Below are positions 11,690 to 23,200 of a DNA stretch of 64,000 nt, one piece after another. The stretch is from Labia minor. Its lineage: Eukaryota; Arthropoda; Insecta; Dermaptera; Spongiphoridae. The notes under the pieces were generated by a model that made no database searches, was not told where the DNA came from, and saw only the letters and a program-made list of their open reading frames with translations. The position numbers and the translations under genes were made by a program. The stretch is from positions 1,511,001 to 1,575,000 of the forward strand of contig OY720350.1 in the NCBI GenBank assembly GCA_963082975.1, read 5' to 3'. Position 1 is the first letter of the stretch. Every line of letters begins with the position of its first letter.

Positions 11690-12070
11690 TATTATTTTAT
11701 ATATATAGAGAGAGTGGATTGAAAAGACCTGTTGTTGTTGTCGTCGTTGTCATTGATGCAGATTTTCTGAAATCCGCACATCATCTGGAATGGAAGGATT
11801 CTGTTGGATTGGCTGAAGCCATCGGAACACGATCTGCCACTGACTGAGTGACTGACGGACAGGTCAACGGGGGCGTTGCACAAACCATACAAGAACCATA
11901 ATCAACAACCGGCCAACCAGCCAACCAGCCAACCAGGCCACCAGTTAACCAGTTAGCCAGTTAGTTAGTCTCAGCCCTGTGAATGAACTTGATAAAGAAG
12001 AAAGACGGCGACACAACCACCTTCTTCCTTTCTTTCTCGGTTGTCATTCGCACTCATTCTATATTTTCAT
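11690..12070. other. GC-balanced unique island, possible promoter or exon
   Basis: This is the least AT-rich stretch of the first 12 kb. It holds repeated CCAACCAG units (about 11908-11955), GACTGACGGACAGG and AAGACGGCGACACAACC. No recognised domain in any frame and no repeat copies elsewhere in the window. It may be a 5' UTR or promoter of an unseen gene; this is an inference from composition only. Confidence 0.3.
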
Positions 12071-12477
12071 TGATCTTTACAATCCCCAAACTTAATTACT
12101 CAATTTTAGCATTCAATCTTTGTATTTAAGTAATTCAGTAAATAAGTAAAATTTTCAAATATTTGGAGTGATAATCAATAGAATCAATAAAATTCTAGTA
12201 GAGAAATGATGAATATTTTCTTTTGTTCCATTCTACCCATTATTTCTCTAAATAAAAAGATACTTTACTATTAGTTTCCTAGTAACTTCCATCACCTTCC
12301 CCTATTTCATATTATAATACATTTCAAAAAAGAGTATTGATCATTTACAATAAAATTAGATTTCTAATTATTTCTAACTATTTGTCTAAGATAAATTAAT
12401 ATACGATATTATGTAAGAAGATATAATATTATATATAATAAGTGTCATTATTTGATGATAATGATTTCATTTGGATA
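12071..12477. other. AT-rich stretch, no gene seen
   Basis: Nothing recognisable. Confidence 0.5.
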
Positions 12478-12803
12478 TACAGTGGGGGATTGGTGATGGG
12501 TTAACGAACAGTTCGGACAACGAACCCATTCACAAAAGATTTTTATGTTCGGAGACCGAACACGTATTCGGACAACTAACTAAACCGAGTAGGGCTGAAG
12601 ATATCTAGAATGATAATGCTATTACCCATTTTCGAAATATCCTTTTTTAACGCCTTATAAACAGATTGATTAAAGTGCAAAATTATAGGTATCTTTTATT
12701 TTTTGAAATAAATAGAAAAACATATACATCCGTTTTACTATTTTGATGTTTTTATACGTTTTGAAGATCCCTGAGTAATTTTCACTAAGGTTGAGAAAAA
12801 AAA

Positions 12804-12804
<1 letters not shown>

Positions 12805-12873
<69 letters not shown>
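12805..12873. repeat. (TG)n microsatellite
   Basis: About 34 TG units. The same place in other copies of repeat R carries a short CA/TG tract (46170, 54288), so it expanded from a repeat-borne seed. Confidence 0.95.
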
Positions 12874-12875
<2 letters not shown>

Positions 12876-12927
12876 ACAAGATTACGCAAAAACGGTTTGA
12901 GCTAGAATAATGAAATTCAGAATACGG

Positions 12928-13634
12928 CAGTGGCGTACCTAGAACTTTTGCCGCCCTTTTTATTATAAGTCAATCAAATAGTGGTTTTTATAAATAAATA
13001 AACACATAAATAAATTATTAAGTTATTTGATCAATATTAATGAATACACAGAGTAAATTTTTTTACACATATTTGTATGCACTCGTAAACATATTAATAT
13101 AATATTTACTCTTCTAGCTTTCATACTAGAAAAATCGTGTATATTGCTCTCAAAATTTATATTTATATTTTTTCCGCCGGCCCTGCTTTTCAAAAGAAAA
13201 ATCGATGATTTAAAAATATATTGGTATATCACTTCAAAGTAATCATATAAACTTTTCAAAAGAAATGACATTTATAAACTGATATCAAAAAATTTTAGTT
13301 AGGAAAAATTGCCGAACAAAATCGCGTTTACGAATTCAACGAATTTTAATGAATACAATAAAATAAAATTATTATCCTGTTCTTGGAATTAGAATTCAAA
13401 AGTTACACTAAAATGTATTTATATACACCGAGGAATAATATTCGAAATCATATAGTTAATCATAATTTATAGAAATCATATAGTAAACTTATAATAATCA
13501 TAATAATCATTTATTATTCAAGAAAGAAAAAAAATAAATATGAAATGAATAAGTTGCTTTTTACAACTATAACTAAATATAAAAAATGCCGCCCCAAGAT
13601 AAGTGCCCCCCCCCCCCCCCTAGGTACGCCACTG
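12928..13634. mobile_element. hAT-type non-autonomous element, 707 bp
   Basis: The ends are CAGTGGCGTACCTAG and CTAGGTACGCCACTG, a perfect 15-bp inverted repeat. The flanking 8-mers GAATACGG (12920-12927) and GTATACGG (13635-13642) match at 7 of 8 bases, the hAT duplication length. Uninterrupted copies of repeat R (46110, 54230) show the empty site. The interior is AT-rich with a poly-C run at 13606-13620 and no transposase. Confidence 0.88.
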
Positions 13635-14130
13635 GTATACGGGCATTATTGAAAAATTCGTAGTTTTCTCTCAATTTTTGAGAAATGTAGCTCAACCGGA
13701 AGTGGGTCATTATCTACAACGTTTTGATTTTTTTTTCCTCTAAAGTGACCGTAAAAATAAAGAAATACGGTATGTTTGCTAGTTTTTCACATGATTAAAA
13801 ATTGTATAAAACTGCTATTGGTATAGAATTTCAGCTTGATTGAATCGCTGAAAGTACCAGAATTCATTTTTTAACACGCGCCAACACGTGACGTGGTGTC
13901 ATCAGCCAAGAGCAAAACATGCGTTGGTTTAATAAATATTATTTATTAATTTTAATTTATAATTTATAATCCAATTCAAATTGCGAGATAGATAGTCGAG
14001 TGGAGACACTCCAGCTTATTTAATTGAATGTTTAGGGTCTCCAGAACATAAAAATCGATGGGAAATCGATGATCGTTTAACGAACACAGTCTTGGAGCGG
14101 ATTATGTTCGTTAACCGATCACCCACTGTA

Positions 14131-15085
14131 TTTTCAATGTCAATGATTGTAGGAACTAAAAGAGAAAGAGAAAGAGAGAGAGAGAGAAAGAAAAAGATGC
14201 TTTATCTCTCACAACTGTCACCTGATCACAAACTAGATATTCAACAGGAGTCTCCTCCTTTTTCTCATTTCTTCCATCTCTCTCTCTCTAACTTCTCTCT
14301 TTAGTTCATTTCCTGTATCTCCAACTTGGAATGTTTATCATTTAATTCCTCTCTATTTTATATTTTTAAATTATCTTTCTTTCTAATAATTTCTATTAAT
14401 ACATATGCATAAATTCTCTCTCTTTTATATGTTACACATACGTATTTCTAATTTTAGAAAATTGACAAATATTAATAATTGTATAAAATTCCCGTCAGTA
14501 TACTAGTGAGGATGATGTTTTGTTTTTTTATAAATTTCTTTAATAAGATAGATAAGAGTATCGATCTGTGTGCTATTTTTTGGATTTATCCAGGTTCGAA
14601 AACCTCCAAATAACAAATAACAAATCCAACTTCCACCAAGTAAACATACCAAGTAAGTAGGTATAAACCACACAAAACAATTGAATTTTGGATACATCAA
14701 ACAATCGATTTGTTAGACAATTCTATGTCGTAACAGTTCGTGCGAATTTGGATTTAGCTTTAACGATTTCATTAATTTGAATGTAACACAAAAATTAATA
14801 AATTAGACTCATTTTTATTTTATTCGCTAGATAAATTCATTAGAAAACGTTGTAAAAACAACTTTGTAATGTCGTGAAAGATGAAAAAATTTATTAATTT
14901 TTACTAGAAATTGGACGGATATATAAATCGGAGCATCTACACAAACGAGAGATTGCTTGGGCCGGAGATATGGAGAGTGTTGGAATTGTGAAGTAGTTTG
15001 TTTATTTATTGTAAATCAAGCGGTTTTATATGAAATCTATAAGCTTTTATCTACATTATTTTGGTGGCTCAAAATATTTCTACAT
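14131..15085. other. AT-rich stretch, no gene seen
   Basis: Contains a (GA)n tract (about 14160-14190) and pyrimidine-rich sequence. No recognisable gene or transposon. Confidence 0.6.
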
Positions 15086-15086
15086 A

Positions 15087-17510
15087 TCTATATATATAAA
15101 AAAAGGTTTTTGTCTGCACATTGCTCAGAATTTAAAAATTTTTGCATATCTTTGCGTTTCATGACCTCTAGAATCCAAAAGTGACTTTAGAATTTTTCAT
15201 ATCTGTCTGTCTGTCTGGAAAATTACTATTTTATAGACTCAGAATTGGCTGAACCGATTTCTTTGAAATTACATCACAATATTCTTATATACCCCTAGAG
15301 TAACATAGGCTATAAATTTTATTAATATTTAATCAATAACCGCAGAAATTAATTTTTTAAAGTTTATATAATTCTCCGTGTTGTTCATTCAAGAGCATCT
15401 CGCTGCTCACTGCCGGCCTAGCGGAATCATTTCAAACAATGAATTATCATAGCGATTCCCAATAAAAGAATTATTTTAATATTTCACTTTTTATTTTAAA
15501 TTCTAATATTTAAATATCAATTCAATTAAATAATTTATTCTAAAAGTTCCCATTTTAATTAATTTAATAAAATATTTAGATCATTTTTATATTAACTTAA
15601 TTTTTATTTATTCTTTCTATATATTTGAATATTTCTTCTTTTCTATTTGAAAGTGTGTGAAAGGTTAAAAAATCTCTCGCTAAGAACATTCAATATTTCT
15701 ATACACAAATTATTCAGAGTATTGGCAAAGCGTATCACTCACAATCAGTTTAAATTGAAATTTATATAAATTAACAAAGTGAAAATTTTTATTTGTTTAA
15801 ATTTTATTACAATGAATCAAAAAAAATTAAATATATAGATCACATGATTAAGAGAATCAAGAAACTTGAGGAAAAAAATAACTGTTGGATGGAGGTCGGA
15901 CTTGACAGAAACTGTAAGCGAAATCTTCATATTGCGACGAATAATTTTCAAATCTCCTAGCACCACAGAATTAGATAAGTTTCTTTTAAAGGAGGAAAAT
16001 AACTATGATCTAAAAAAATTAATAAATGGACTTAATAATAAAAAACAAATAAATCAATTAATTTAAATTAATACTATTAATGAATGTATATATTGGTCAT
16101 TTATCTATGGTTTTATAACGTTAATTTTTATAAATTGTCTCAAGTCTCTATTTTTGCATTTTCTCAAGTTTCATTATAATTAAAAATATTCAATAATAAT
16201 CTAGCAATGAAAATAAAATATCAAAATATAATGATCAAGATATATTATACTATTATAACATATACAATACTTATAAACTATAGGCGGAGGAAATATTAGG
16301 AGATATCATTGCGGGTTCAGGCCAAATCGATCAACATTAATTAAGATATTTAAATTATGACAGATATTAGGAAAAAAATCGCGAATTCAATATTTGTGTT
16401 CACTAATTATTTGTAGACTTTAGTAAAACATACGCATGACTCAATAGATCCGGATAAACTTTTTCAAATTTTCAATCTTCAAATTTGTCTTGAAGGTAGT
16501 AAAGAAAGAATAAGATGCGGAAATCAATTGTAAAATATTAGGTTACCCAGACGACTTAAATATAATAGGAGATTCGGCAATTGCAATTACAGATAGCGGG
16601 GAAAATTTAATGGAGGTTTGAAATTAATAGTGATAAGAAAAAATATTTAGTAACAAAGAGGAAGAGTATTAACATACAAAATCCTAAGATACAAAATGTA
16701 GAATTTGAATATGTAGAAAAATTGAATGTAATCACTGAGGATAATAATATTTGAGAAGAATTTAAATCGGGGTTGCAATCGGGAAACGCCTGTTATCTTT
16801 CAATAAAAAGGCTTATCTCATCAAAATTATTATCAAAGGGAATATATAAAAAAATTATTTTGCCTGTTGCATTATATGGGTGGGAGGCATGGTCTATGAC
16901 CCTGGGAGATGAGAGTAGATTCAGAGTATTTGAGAATAGGATTCTTCCCTGCATTTATTGGCCAAAGAAAGATGAGGTCACCGGGGAATGGGGGAGGCTG
17001 CATAACAAGAAATTGCATGGCCTCTCTGCATCTTCAGAAATAGTTAGGGTTATAAAAGGGAAAAAGCTGCGATAGGCAGGCCATGTGGCTTGAATGGGAG
17101 AAGAAAAACATATTGGTGGGTAGACCGATTGGAAAACGTCAGCTTGGAAAACCAAGGACGCGTAGGAAGGGACGTAAGAGAGATGGGACAAGGGCTCAGG
17201 ATAGGGACACTTGGAGAAATGTGGTTGTTGCGGCCAAGAACTTTCGAGTATCTTTAAGCCTCATAGATAGATAGATATAACATATACAATAATAATAATA
17301 ATATATAATTAATTTACTGATTAAATTAAAATATATTTTAAATAAGAACACAAAAAGAAATGAATGTTTTATGTAATATACGGATTGAAACAAAATGGAT
17401 GAAAACCTTTTACTACTTTCAACCACCAAATACGATGTACTACTCGGGGGTACAGGGGGCGGAGCCCCCGTCTAGGTGTGAAGAGCGCCGAAGGCGCTCT
17501 GAGCAGCTAG
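15087..17510 (+). mobile_element. Helitron family A, end-to-end copy, 2.4 kb
   Basis: The 5' end is TCTATATATATAAAAAAAGG preceded by A. The 3' end has the hairpin GAGCGCCGAAGGCGCTC, then TGAGCAGCTAG followed by T. These are the diagnostic Helitron features: 5' TC, a 3' hairpin about 10 bp before CTRR, insertion between A and T, and no target duplication. No Rep/helicase gene is present, so it is non-autonomous. From about 16270 onward it carries a decayed LINE reverse transcriptase. Related ends occur at 7845, 31849, 38355 and 49622. Confidence 0.88.
16270..17270 (+). pseudogene. LINE reverse transcriptase relic inside the Helitron
   Basis: Reading across frameshifts shows, in order: ILGDYHCGFRPNRST (fingers region), YPDD at about 16549 where the catalytic YADD is expected, VALYGWEAWSMTLGDESRF, FENRILPCIYWPKKDE and, after the stop near 17074, GHVA and GRPIGKRQLGKPR. 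This is the order of the C-terminal half of an arthropod endonuclease/reverse-transcriptase LINE. Several stops and frameshifts make it dead. The same stretch recurs in other Helitron A copies just before the 3' end, so it travels as cargo. Confidence 0.85.
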
Positions 17511-17514
<4 letters not shown>

Positions 17515-17547
<33 letters not shown>

Positions 17548-18655
17548 TAAACACACAGACACAAAAACAATGTAATTGAATCAAATTTTGTGTTCAAATA
17601 ATAATTATAGTTGGATGAATAGAAATAATTAATATTACTTATTTATTATATATATTTTATATATACAAAAGTAATTCGTTATATTGTCGTTAGTGACGAA
17701 ATGAATTATTAATGAAAACAAGGAGATATTCAAAAAGTGATAAGAAGGAGGAGGAAATTTTTCAAGATATAATTATAAAGAATAACTACCAAAAAATTTC
17801 TGAATATACAATAACACGCGTCATGAAATAAAAATTGGCCATTCCAGTTTTTGAATAAAGGAACAAGCTATTTTCATAATAAATCATTTTTATTAACAGT
17901 GTATAAACGAATAACATAATAAATTGTATGAGATACATTAGAAATGTAAACGGACGTGAGGGATTTAGGAGAGAATTGGAGTTGAATGAGGTGGATTTTC
18001 TGAATAGAGACGTTTCGATGAATCTAAATAAATGAATTTGTTGTTATAATCAGTTTTATTTTATTTTTAACCATTTTTTTTTTAAGTGAGCATTAAAAAG
18101 TTTTTCGGGTGATTATTTACTTGTAAATATAATAAGAAATTGGGTTGTTTTTTTTCTTGTTGTATTTCTTCTATCTGGCCGTTGGCATACACATTTATGG
18201 GTCAATATGGATCAATAAATAACCCCACTTAAATTAGAAACAAACATTGAAATTATATTAAATAAATCAAGTAAAAAAAAATATTATTAATAAATTAATC
18301 AAAATAATTATAAGTTGCAAAATAAAATTATTTTATTCTATTTTTTTGTATTTTTTTTTTGTATTTTTTTTTGAAGGAGAGGGAGAGCATTGATTTCTTT
18401 GCCGCCCTAACAGCTCTCCCCTCTAGTTTTGTGTCAGGTGCGTGTTGTTAATTATCAAACCAGGTTATAATTGAACTTATTTTTAAATTTTAATTTTAAT
18501 TTTAAGTTGTTCAACGATTGAAACAAATTATGATTATGACACGCAATCTTTAGAATAGAAAAAAAAATAAAGACAAAAAAATTTCTACTACTAAATTTAG
18601 TAGTATTACGTGCTATGATTTAAAAAAAACCTATGACTTTTATATAGTAGATACA
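17515..18655. other. AT-rich stretch, no gene seen
   Basis: A (TA)n tract follows the Helitron end (17514-17545). The remainder is non-coding, with a small CTCTCCC-rich patch near 18400. Confidence 0.6.
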
Positions 18656-18659
18656 TTCT

Positions 18660-19600
18660 GCAACGCCTATCGAGTCTGGTGGCGCCTAAACGGCATAAAG
18701 GTGTTCTATGATCAGTAAACGGAAAATACCATTTTTCGAATTATGTCTGTGTGTGTGTATGTATGTATGTAATGTCTGTAAGCAAATTTACTCAAAAACT
18801 AATCAAGCTAGGACTTCGAAATTTGGTACACCGATATTATTCACAGTTTGTAGATTTCTATCAAAATTTCGTCAAAATCGGTTAACCGGAAGTGGTACTT
18901 TACCTACACTGGTTGCGTTTACCTTTCAAGTAAAGTACCAGTTTGCTTCGAGATATTTGCTTCATATTTTGTATATAGATTTAAAAATATGAAAAAAAAT
19001 TGAGATACCAAATTTCATCATGATCTGATTACCGGAAGTGACATTTTACCTATACAAGTAGCGTTTCTTTTTTACCGACCGACGATAGTAAGGGAGGTAT
19101 TGTTTTCACACCAAATTTCACCTATGGATATTTTTAGGTACATATCTCCACGAATCATGCATTTTCTAAACAGAAAAAAGTATTTTTAGCATGATGTCTG
19201 TCTGTCTGTCCGTCCGTCCGTATAGATGTGTACAGACTGGACGGCTCAACCGATTTTGATGAAATTTGGTATATTTACTTAATACATCAGTAGGATGAAT
19301 TGATCAACTTTTGGTGCAAATCCGGAAACCGGAAGTGCTAGTATTGCCGATCGAAGAGAGGAAGTGAAGGGTTATTTTCATATCAAATTTCACGTGAGGA
19401 CATATCTCCACGTGTTATGCACTTTGTATTGGTTTTATCCTCGATAAAAATCATCTTCATTAGTTTTTTCTTAATTTAAAATTATATGACGTCACCCAGC
19501 ACTTCATGACGTCACAGCCAGCCCTTATATATTATAAATAAAATAAAATTAAAAATATTTATATTATATCCATATCTGTTTTTTTTTACATTTAAAATAT
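18660..19600. repeat. Composite of dispersed repeats (CGTCGG-ended family, reverse)
   Basis: The part from 19070 reads ACCGACCGACGATAG, ATTGTTTTCACACC and ATGACGTCACAGCC, the reverse orientation of the repeat in the Helitron at 30885-31190. Before it lie GTCTGTGTGTGTATG and AAAATCGGTTAACCGGAAGT. The motif CTCAACCGATTTTGATGAAA is at 19245. No coding sequence. Confidence 0.65.
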
Positions 19601-19623
19601 CAGTTAACTGGAAGTAGCACTTT

Positions 19624-19626
<3 letters not shown>

Positions 19627-19668
<42 letters not shown>
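19627..19668. repeat. (TA)n microsatellite
   Basis: About 20 TA units at the edge of the composite repeat. Confidence 0.95.
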
Positions 19669-19669
<1 letters not shown>

Positions 19670-19671
<2 letters not shown>

Positions 19672-20455
19672 ACCAAATATCAAATTTGACACCAATAGAC
19701 TAATACGAACTGGCTCTTTATCAATACCAAGTTTACACATTCTAAATATTCATTCACAACTCTTTATACCTATTTATATGCGGGAAAGTCTAGGGGAGGA
19801 CACTCCCGTTATTACTTTAGTAGCTTCTCAATTTTCATCCCGAAAACTGGGGTGGACTCATTCCCTTTAGCTAGAGAAATTTCTTTGCTAGACTCTGAAC
19901 AAAAATAAATAAATAAATAAAAATATATAATCAATTTTATTAAATTTCTTCCTATTTCTTTAATTGTAAGTATGACAACGACGATGGAGAGAGAGAGAGA
20001 GAGAGAGAGAAGGTAGATAATGAGAATATTGACATTTTTCAATAGATATCTAAAAGATTAGGAATGTTGAATATTTTTCTTGTATATTGAAAGAAAAAAA
20101 AAATTAAAAAGAATTTTATGATTATTAATCACTCATATTGAAATATTATTTCTATATAAATATAAATTGTAACAAGTTATTAATATTTAATATCCATAAT
20201 CTCCCCACTCCCCCCTCATTTCTCTCTAACTCAACATGTTTATTTCTTAATAGTTTATTATGAGTATATTTTTATAGTTATAATCAAAAGATTTTAAGAA
20301 AAAAATTCTAAAATATTTATTGAAATAAAAATTTGAAAAGGAGATTAGATTAAGAGCCAGAAGAATTAAATAATGGTCAAATGATCAAGAGATGTGAATC
20401 ATTTGTAACTAATAAATAAAATAAAATCAGAGTGAAAAAGAAATATAGAAATAAT

Positions 20456-20460
<5 letters not shown>
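19670..20460. other. AT-rich stretch with simple repeats
   Basis: A (GA)n tract lies at 19986-20010. No supported gene; the open frames are short and featureless. Confidence 0.55.
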
Positions 20461-20486
<26 letters not shown>

Positions 20487-20489
20487 GAA

Positions 20490-20780
20490 AGGAATAAGGA
20501 TTCCCCTGGTGTATATGCAACCAATTCTTATTTGCACGTATTCCATTGCCTATCTTAAAAGTGTAAGGAGGACCGTTTCAAGTTGGGGTCACTTTGTAGA
20601 CGATCCTCTTACGTTGGGTGCCAATTTATAAGGGGATCTAAGTATGAGGCACTTGTAATGACCCACGATGACCGTGAATTGTTAATTATGTTAAGTTAAT
20701 GATGGGCGCCAACTTTGGATATCCCAAAGTATAAAATAGTGTTGAAAAATTAAGGGAAAAGGGAAAACACAATAATAATG
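20490..20780. other. GC-balanced unassigned segment left of the palindrome array
   Basis: It follows a poly-A run (about 20456-20480) and includes GTTGGGTGCCAATTTATAAG, TGTAATGACCCACGATGACC and GATGGGCGCCAACTTTGG. The GGTGCCA and GGCGCCAAC motifs resemble primer-binding sites or LTR edges of retrotransposons, but no paired LTR was found. Identity open. Confidence 0.3.
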
Positions 20781-20879
20781 TTCACATTAATTTACTTTAA
20801 TTAAATAGATAAAAAAATTAACAAATTAAATATACAAATTTTAAATAGAAAAAATTAAGAAAATGTGATTCACTATTAT

Positions 20880-21296
20880 CACTGGAATTAGCAGAAATAA
20901 TTATCACAGGGTGTGATGATAAGGATTATACACAAATAATTATATCACGGGACGTGATAAGTATAGGTGATATCAGGATGATATCATTTGTTCGACTGTA
21001 TCACAGGGTGTGATGATAAAAATGATTATATACGAAATAATTATATCACGGGACGTGATAAATACCAGGTCATATCGGGATGATATCACTAGTTCCACTG
21101 TATCACAGGGTGTGATGATAAAAAGGATTATATACAAAATAATTATATCACGGGACGTGATAAATACCAGGTCATATCGGGATGATATCACTAGTTCGAC
21201 TGTATCACAGGGTGTGATGATAAAAATGATTATATACAAAATAATTATATCACGGGACGTGATAAATACAGGTCATATCAGGATGATATCACTAGT
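20880..21296. repeat. Tandem array, about four 97-102 bp units made of short palindromes
   Basis: Units begin near 20903, 21001, 21103 and 21205. Each holds two clear dyads: ATCACA-GGG-TGTGAT and TATCACG-GGA-CGTGATA. A third, TGATATCA-GGA-TGATATCA, is perfect at 20971 and 21278 and degenerate in the middle units. All have a three-base purine-rich spacer. The 102-bp unit is divisible by three, so both strands stay open (21010-21363 plus, 20973-21239 minus). I regard those frames as a by-product of the repeat, not as genes. Confidence 0.9.
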
Positions 21297-21299
21297 TCC

Positions 21300-22073
21300 C
21301 CTGTCCATTCTCAACTGCCTAAAAATATTAAAACTTGGAGGGATGATTCCTCCCCTTATGTGAAATATAATATCTATATATATATATTACATTTTAAGAA
21401 TAATGCGACCAAATAACTTTGTTAATAAAATAGGGGAATAGAAAAACAAAATAAACTAAAAAATAGATAAACAAAATAAAATGTATAATAAAAAAAAATA
21501 ACTAAGAATATAAATACTTTGTCCGTTACAAAAGGAAAATATTTTTTTTATAAACTATTTAACTATATATATTACTTGCCCTACATATCAAAAAATTATC
21601 ATAAACTATAGAATTATATACAATATCAATAATGTTACCTATAAAGTGTTTTCCTAATACATACATATAATTTATTCTATAATTTGAAATTATTTTTAAT
21701 AATAAATTCGTTAAAATCTAGATTTTGAAAAGTATTGTGATAGTTAAATTGGTTAAATTCATAACCTCTTTATAAGGTGAAATTTGGTAAGAACACAACA
21801 CTGTTAATTATCAAATGGCAATCGTTTAAAAGTATGACAATTCAAGACTAAAGGAACTAAAGAAAACACAACGAGCAAAAGAGTGCTTGTGTTTCATGAA
21901 TGAGTACAATTACGGTTGATCAGTTGAAACGGGCCGATATGGAAGATTATGCCTCTAAATTACAAGTTGACGAAAATCTGTGAGGTTAATTGTAAATAAA
22001 TAATGATTTATTTAATTAATTAATATTTATTTTTGAATATCTATACTTGTAAGGATATTATGTAAAATGAAAG

Positions 22074-22109
<36 letters not shown>

Positions 22110-22180
22110 GATTCGATTATAAAGGTTAAAAAAATGTTAATTAAAGATTAAATCGAGGTGTATATGGTGTATGAGGTTGA
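21300..22180. other. AT-rich stretch, no gene seen
   Basis: Contains a (TTA)n microsatellite at 22077-22108. Nothing else recognised. Confidence 0.6.
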
Positions 22181-22183
22181 AGC

Positions 22184-22256
22184 AAGAGAGAGAGAGAGAG
22201 AGAGAGAGAGATAGCTTCTGTAACTTCCTACTGAAAGAGGAAAAAAAAAAGAGGGG

Positions 22257-22288
<32 letters not shown>

Positions 22289-22290
22289 AA
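22184..22290. repeat. Two (GA)n tracts
   Basis: GA runs at about 22184-22210 and 22258-22287 flank a purine-rich spacer. The open frame read through them on the minus strand is dominated by Ser-Leu repeats and is not supported as a gene. Confidence 0.9.
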
Positions 22291-22954
22291 ACAAATCGAA
22301 CCTGTTAGCAGAAGAGAAAGAGAAATTGCTTCGCTCCAAGTGAACAAAATGATTACCTAACAGAAAATGAAAAGAAAGTGAAATGAAGTGAGCCTGCAGC
22401 AACCAAAAGACAGACAGACAGACAAAATATTCATTTCCTGTGAACAATTATTCATTTCCAATTATCATTATCTAATGATTATTAAAGATATTCATAGAAA
22501 TCTAATATATTTATGACCGAGGGGTGGTTATTGATTTTTCAATCTTTCAACTTTTACCATAAAAACATACTTAATATCGTATACTTATATTATGACAAGT
22601 AAATAATACATATAAAGTAACGGCACTTAATATATAGTAAGTATTTACCAAAAAAAAAAAAAAAAGCCTAATTTTTGTTCAGAGAAATCGAAGAATACCC
22701 AATTAGAAATAATGAAACTTTTGATTTTATTTGAGGTTCATCGATTATTCTGAAAAAGATAGCAATGAGAGAATAGATATTTTTAATATTGTGCTTTAAT
22801 AAGACACACTACTAACATAAGTTAATTTTAATTTTAAATTCATGAATGATTCGATATTGATAGAATTTATAGACAATGTTCCAATAGGGAATGTTTTTGA
22901 TTTAATTTCATAGTCATAGGACCAACCAATTTGGAGTCAACTACGGACAGACAG

Positions 22955-23200
22955 ACCGCTTTCGGCGCTCTTCGTACCTGAACAGGGGTTTTGCCCCCCC
23001 CCCCCCCCCCCCCGAAGTGATACATGTGATAGTATTTGGCTGAAAGTTTATATGTAAAAGGTTTTCATTCATTTTATTTCAATTAATTAATATATTAAAG
23101 TATTCATATCTTTTTGTGTTTTAATTTAAAATATATTTTAATTTAATCAATAAATTAATTAATTACTTATATTTTTTATTGTATATGTTATAATAGAGTA
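22955..23200 (-). mobile_element. Helitron family A, 3' end relic (reverse)
   Basis: On the minus strand, AATATATTTTAAATTAAAAC and TGAATGAAAACCTTTTACA precede GAAGAGCGCCGAAAGCGGTC, matching 17330-17505 of the intact copy. The CTAG end is lost. The GGGGGCGGAG block has become a 20-base poly-C run on the plus strand (22994-23013). Confidence 0.7.

Larger units (their letters stand above)
12700..14000 (-). repeat. Dispersed repeat R, reverse copy, split by a hAT element
   Basis: On the minus strand it runs from GCACGTGTTGGCGCG-like sequence (near 13870) through AAGCTGAAATTCTATACCAA, ACCCACTTCCGGTTGAGC, CAAACCGTTTTTGCGTAATC and a long CA tract to AAACATCAAAATAG. The same order is seen at 45790-46300 and 53933-54462. 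The continuity is broken at 12928-13634 by another element. Confidence 0.8.
12480..14128. mobile_element. TA-flanked inverted-repeat element (Tc1/mariner/pogo-like), interrupted
   Basis: It starts CAGTGGGGGATTGGTGATGG and ends TAACCGATCACCCACTG, with TA on both sides (12478-12479 and 14129-14130). Inner ends share GTTAACGAACA. A TA duplication with CAGTGGG ends points to the Tc1/mariner/pogo group. No transposase is left: most of the interior is an inserted copy of repeat R, which in turn holds a hAT element. Without the inserts the host would be only about 300 bp, a MITE. Confidence 0.75.

Noticed and set aside
12670..12879. Open frame with a long Thr-His repeat
   Set aside because: It is the reverse translation of the (TG)n tract inside repeat R.
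20600..20720. Possible LTR primer-binding sites (GTTGGGTGCCA, GGCGCCAAC)
   Set aside because: No paired LTRs, no gag-pol and no 5-bp duplication could be found, so I kept it as an unassigned segment.
20880..21296. CRISPR array
   Set aside because: The units are contiguous tandem repeats without unique spacers, and the window is eukaryotic.
20973..21363. Overlapping long open frames on both strands across the palindrome array
   Set aside because: They arise because the repeat unit is 102 bp (34 codons) and dyad-symmetric; the translations are repetitive and match no known domain.
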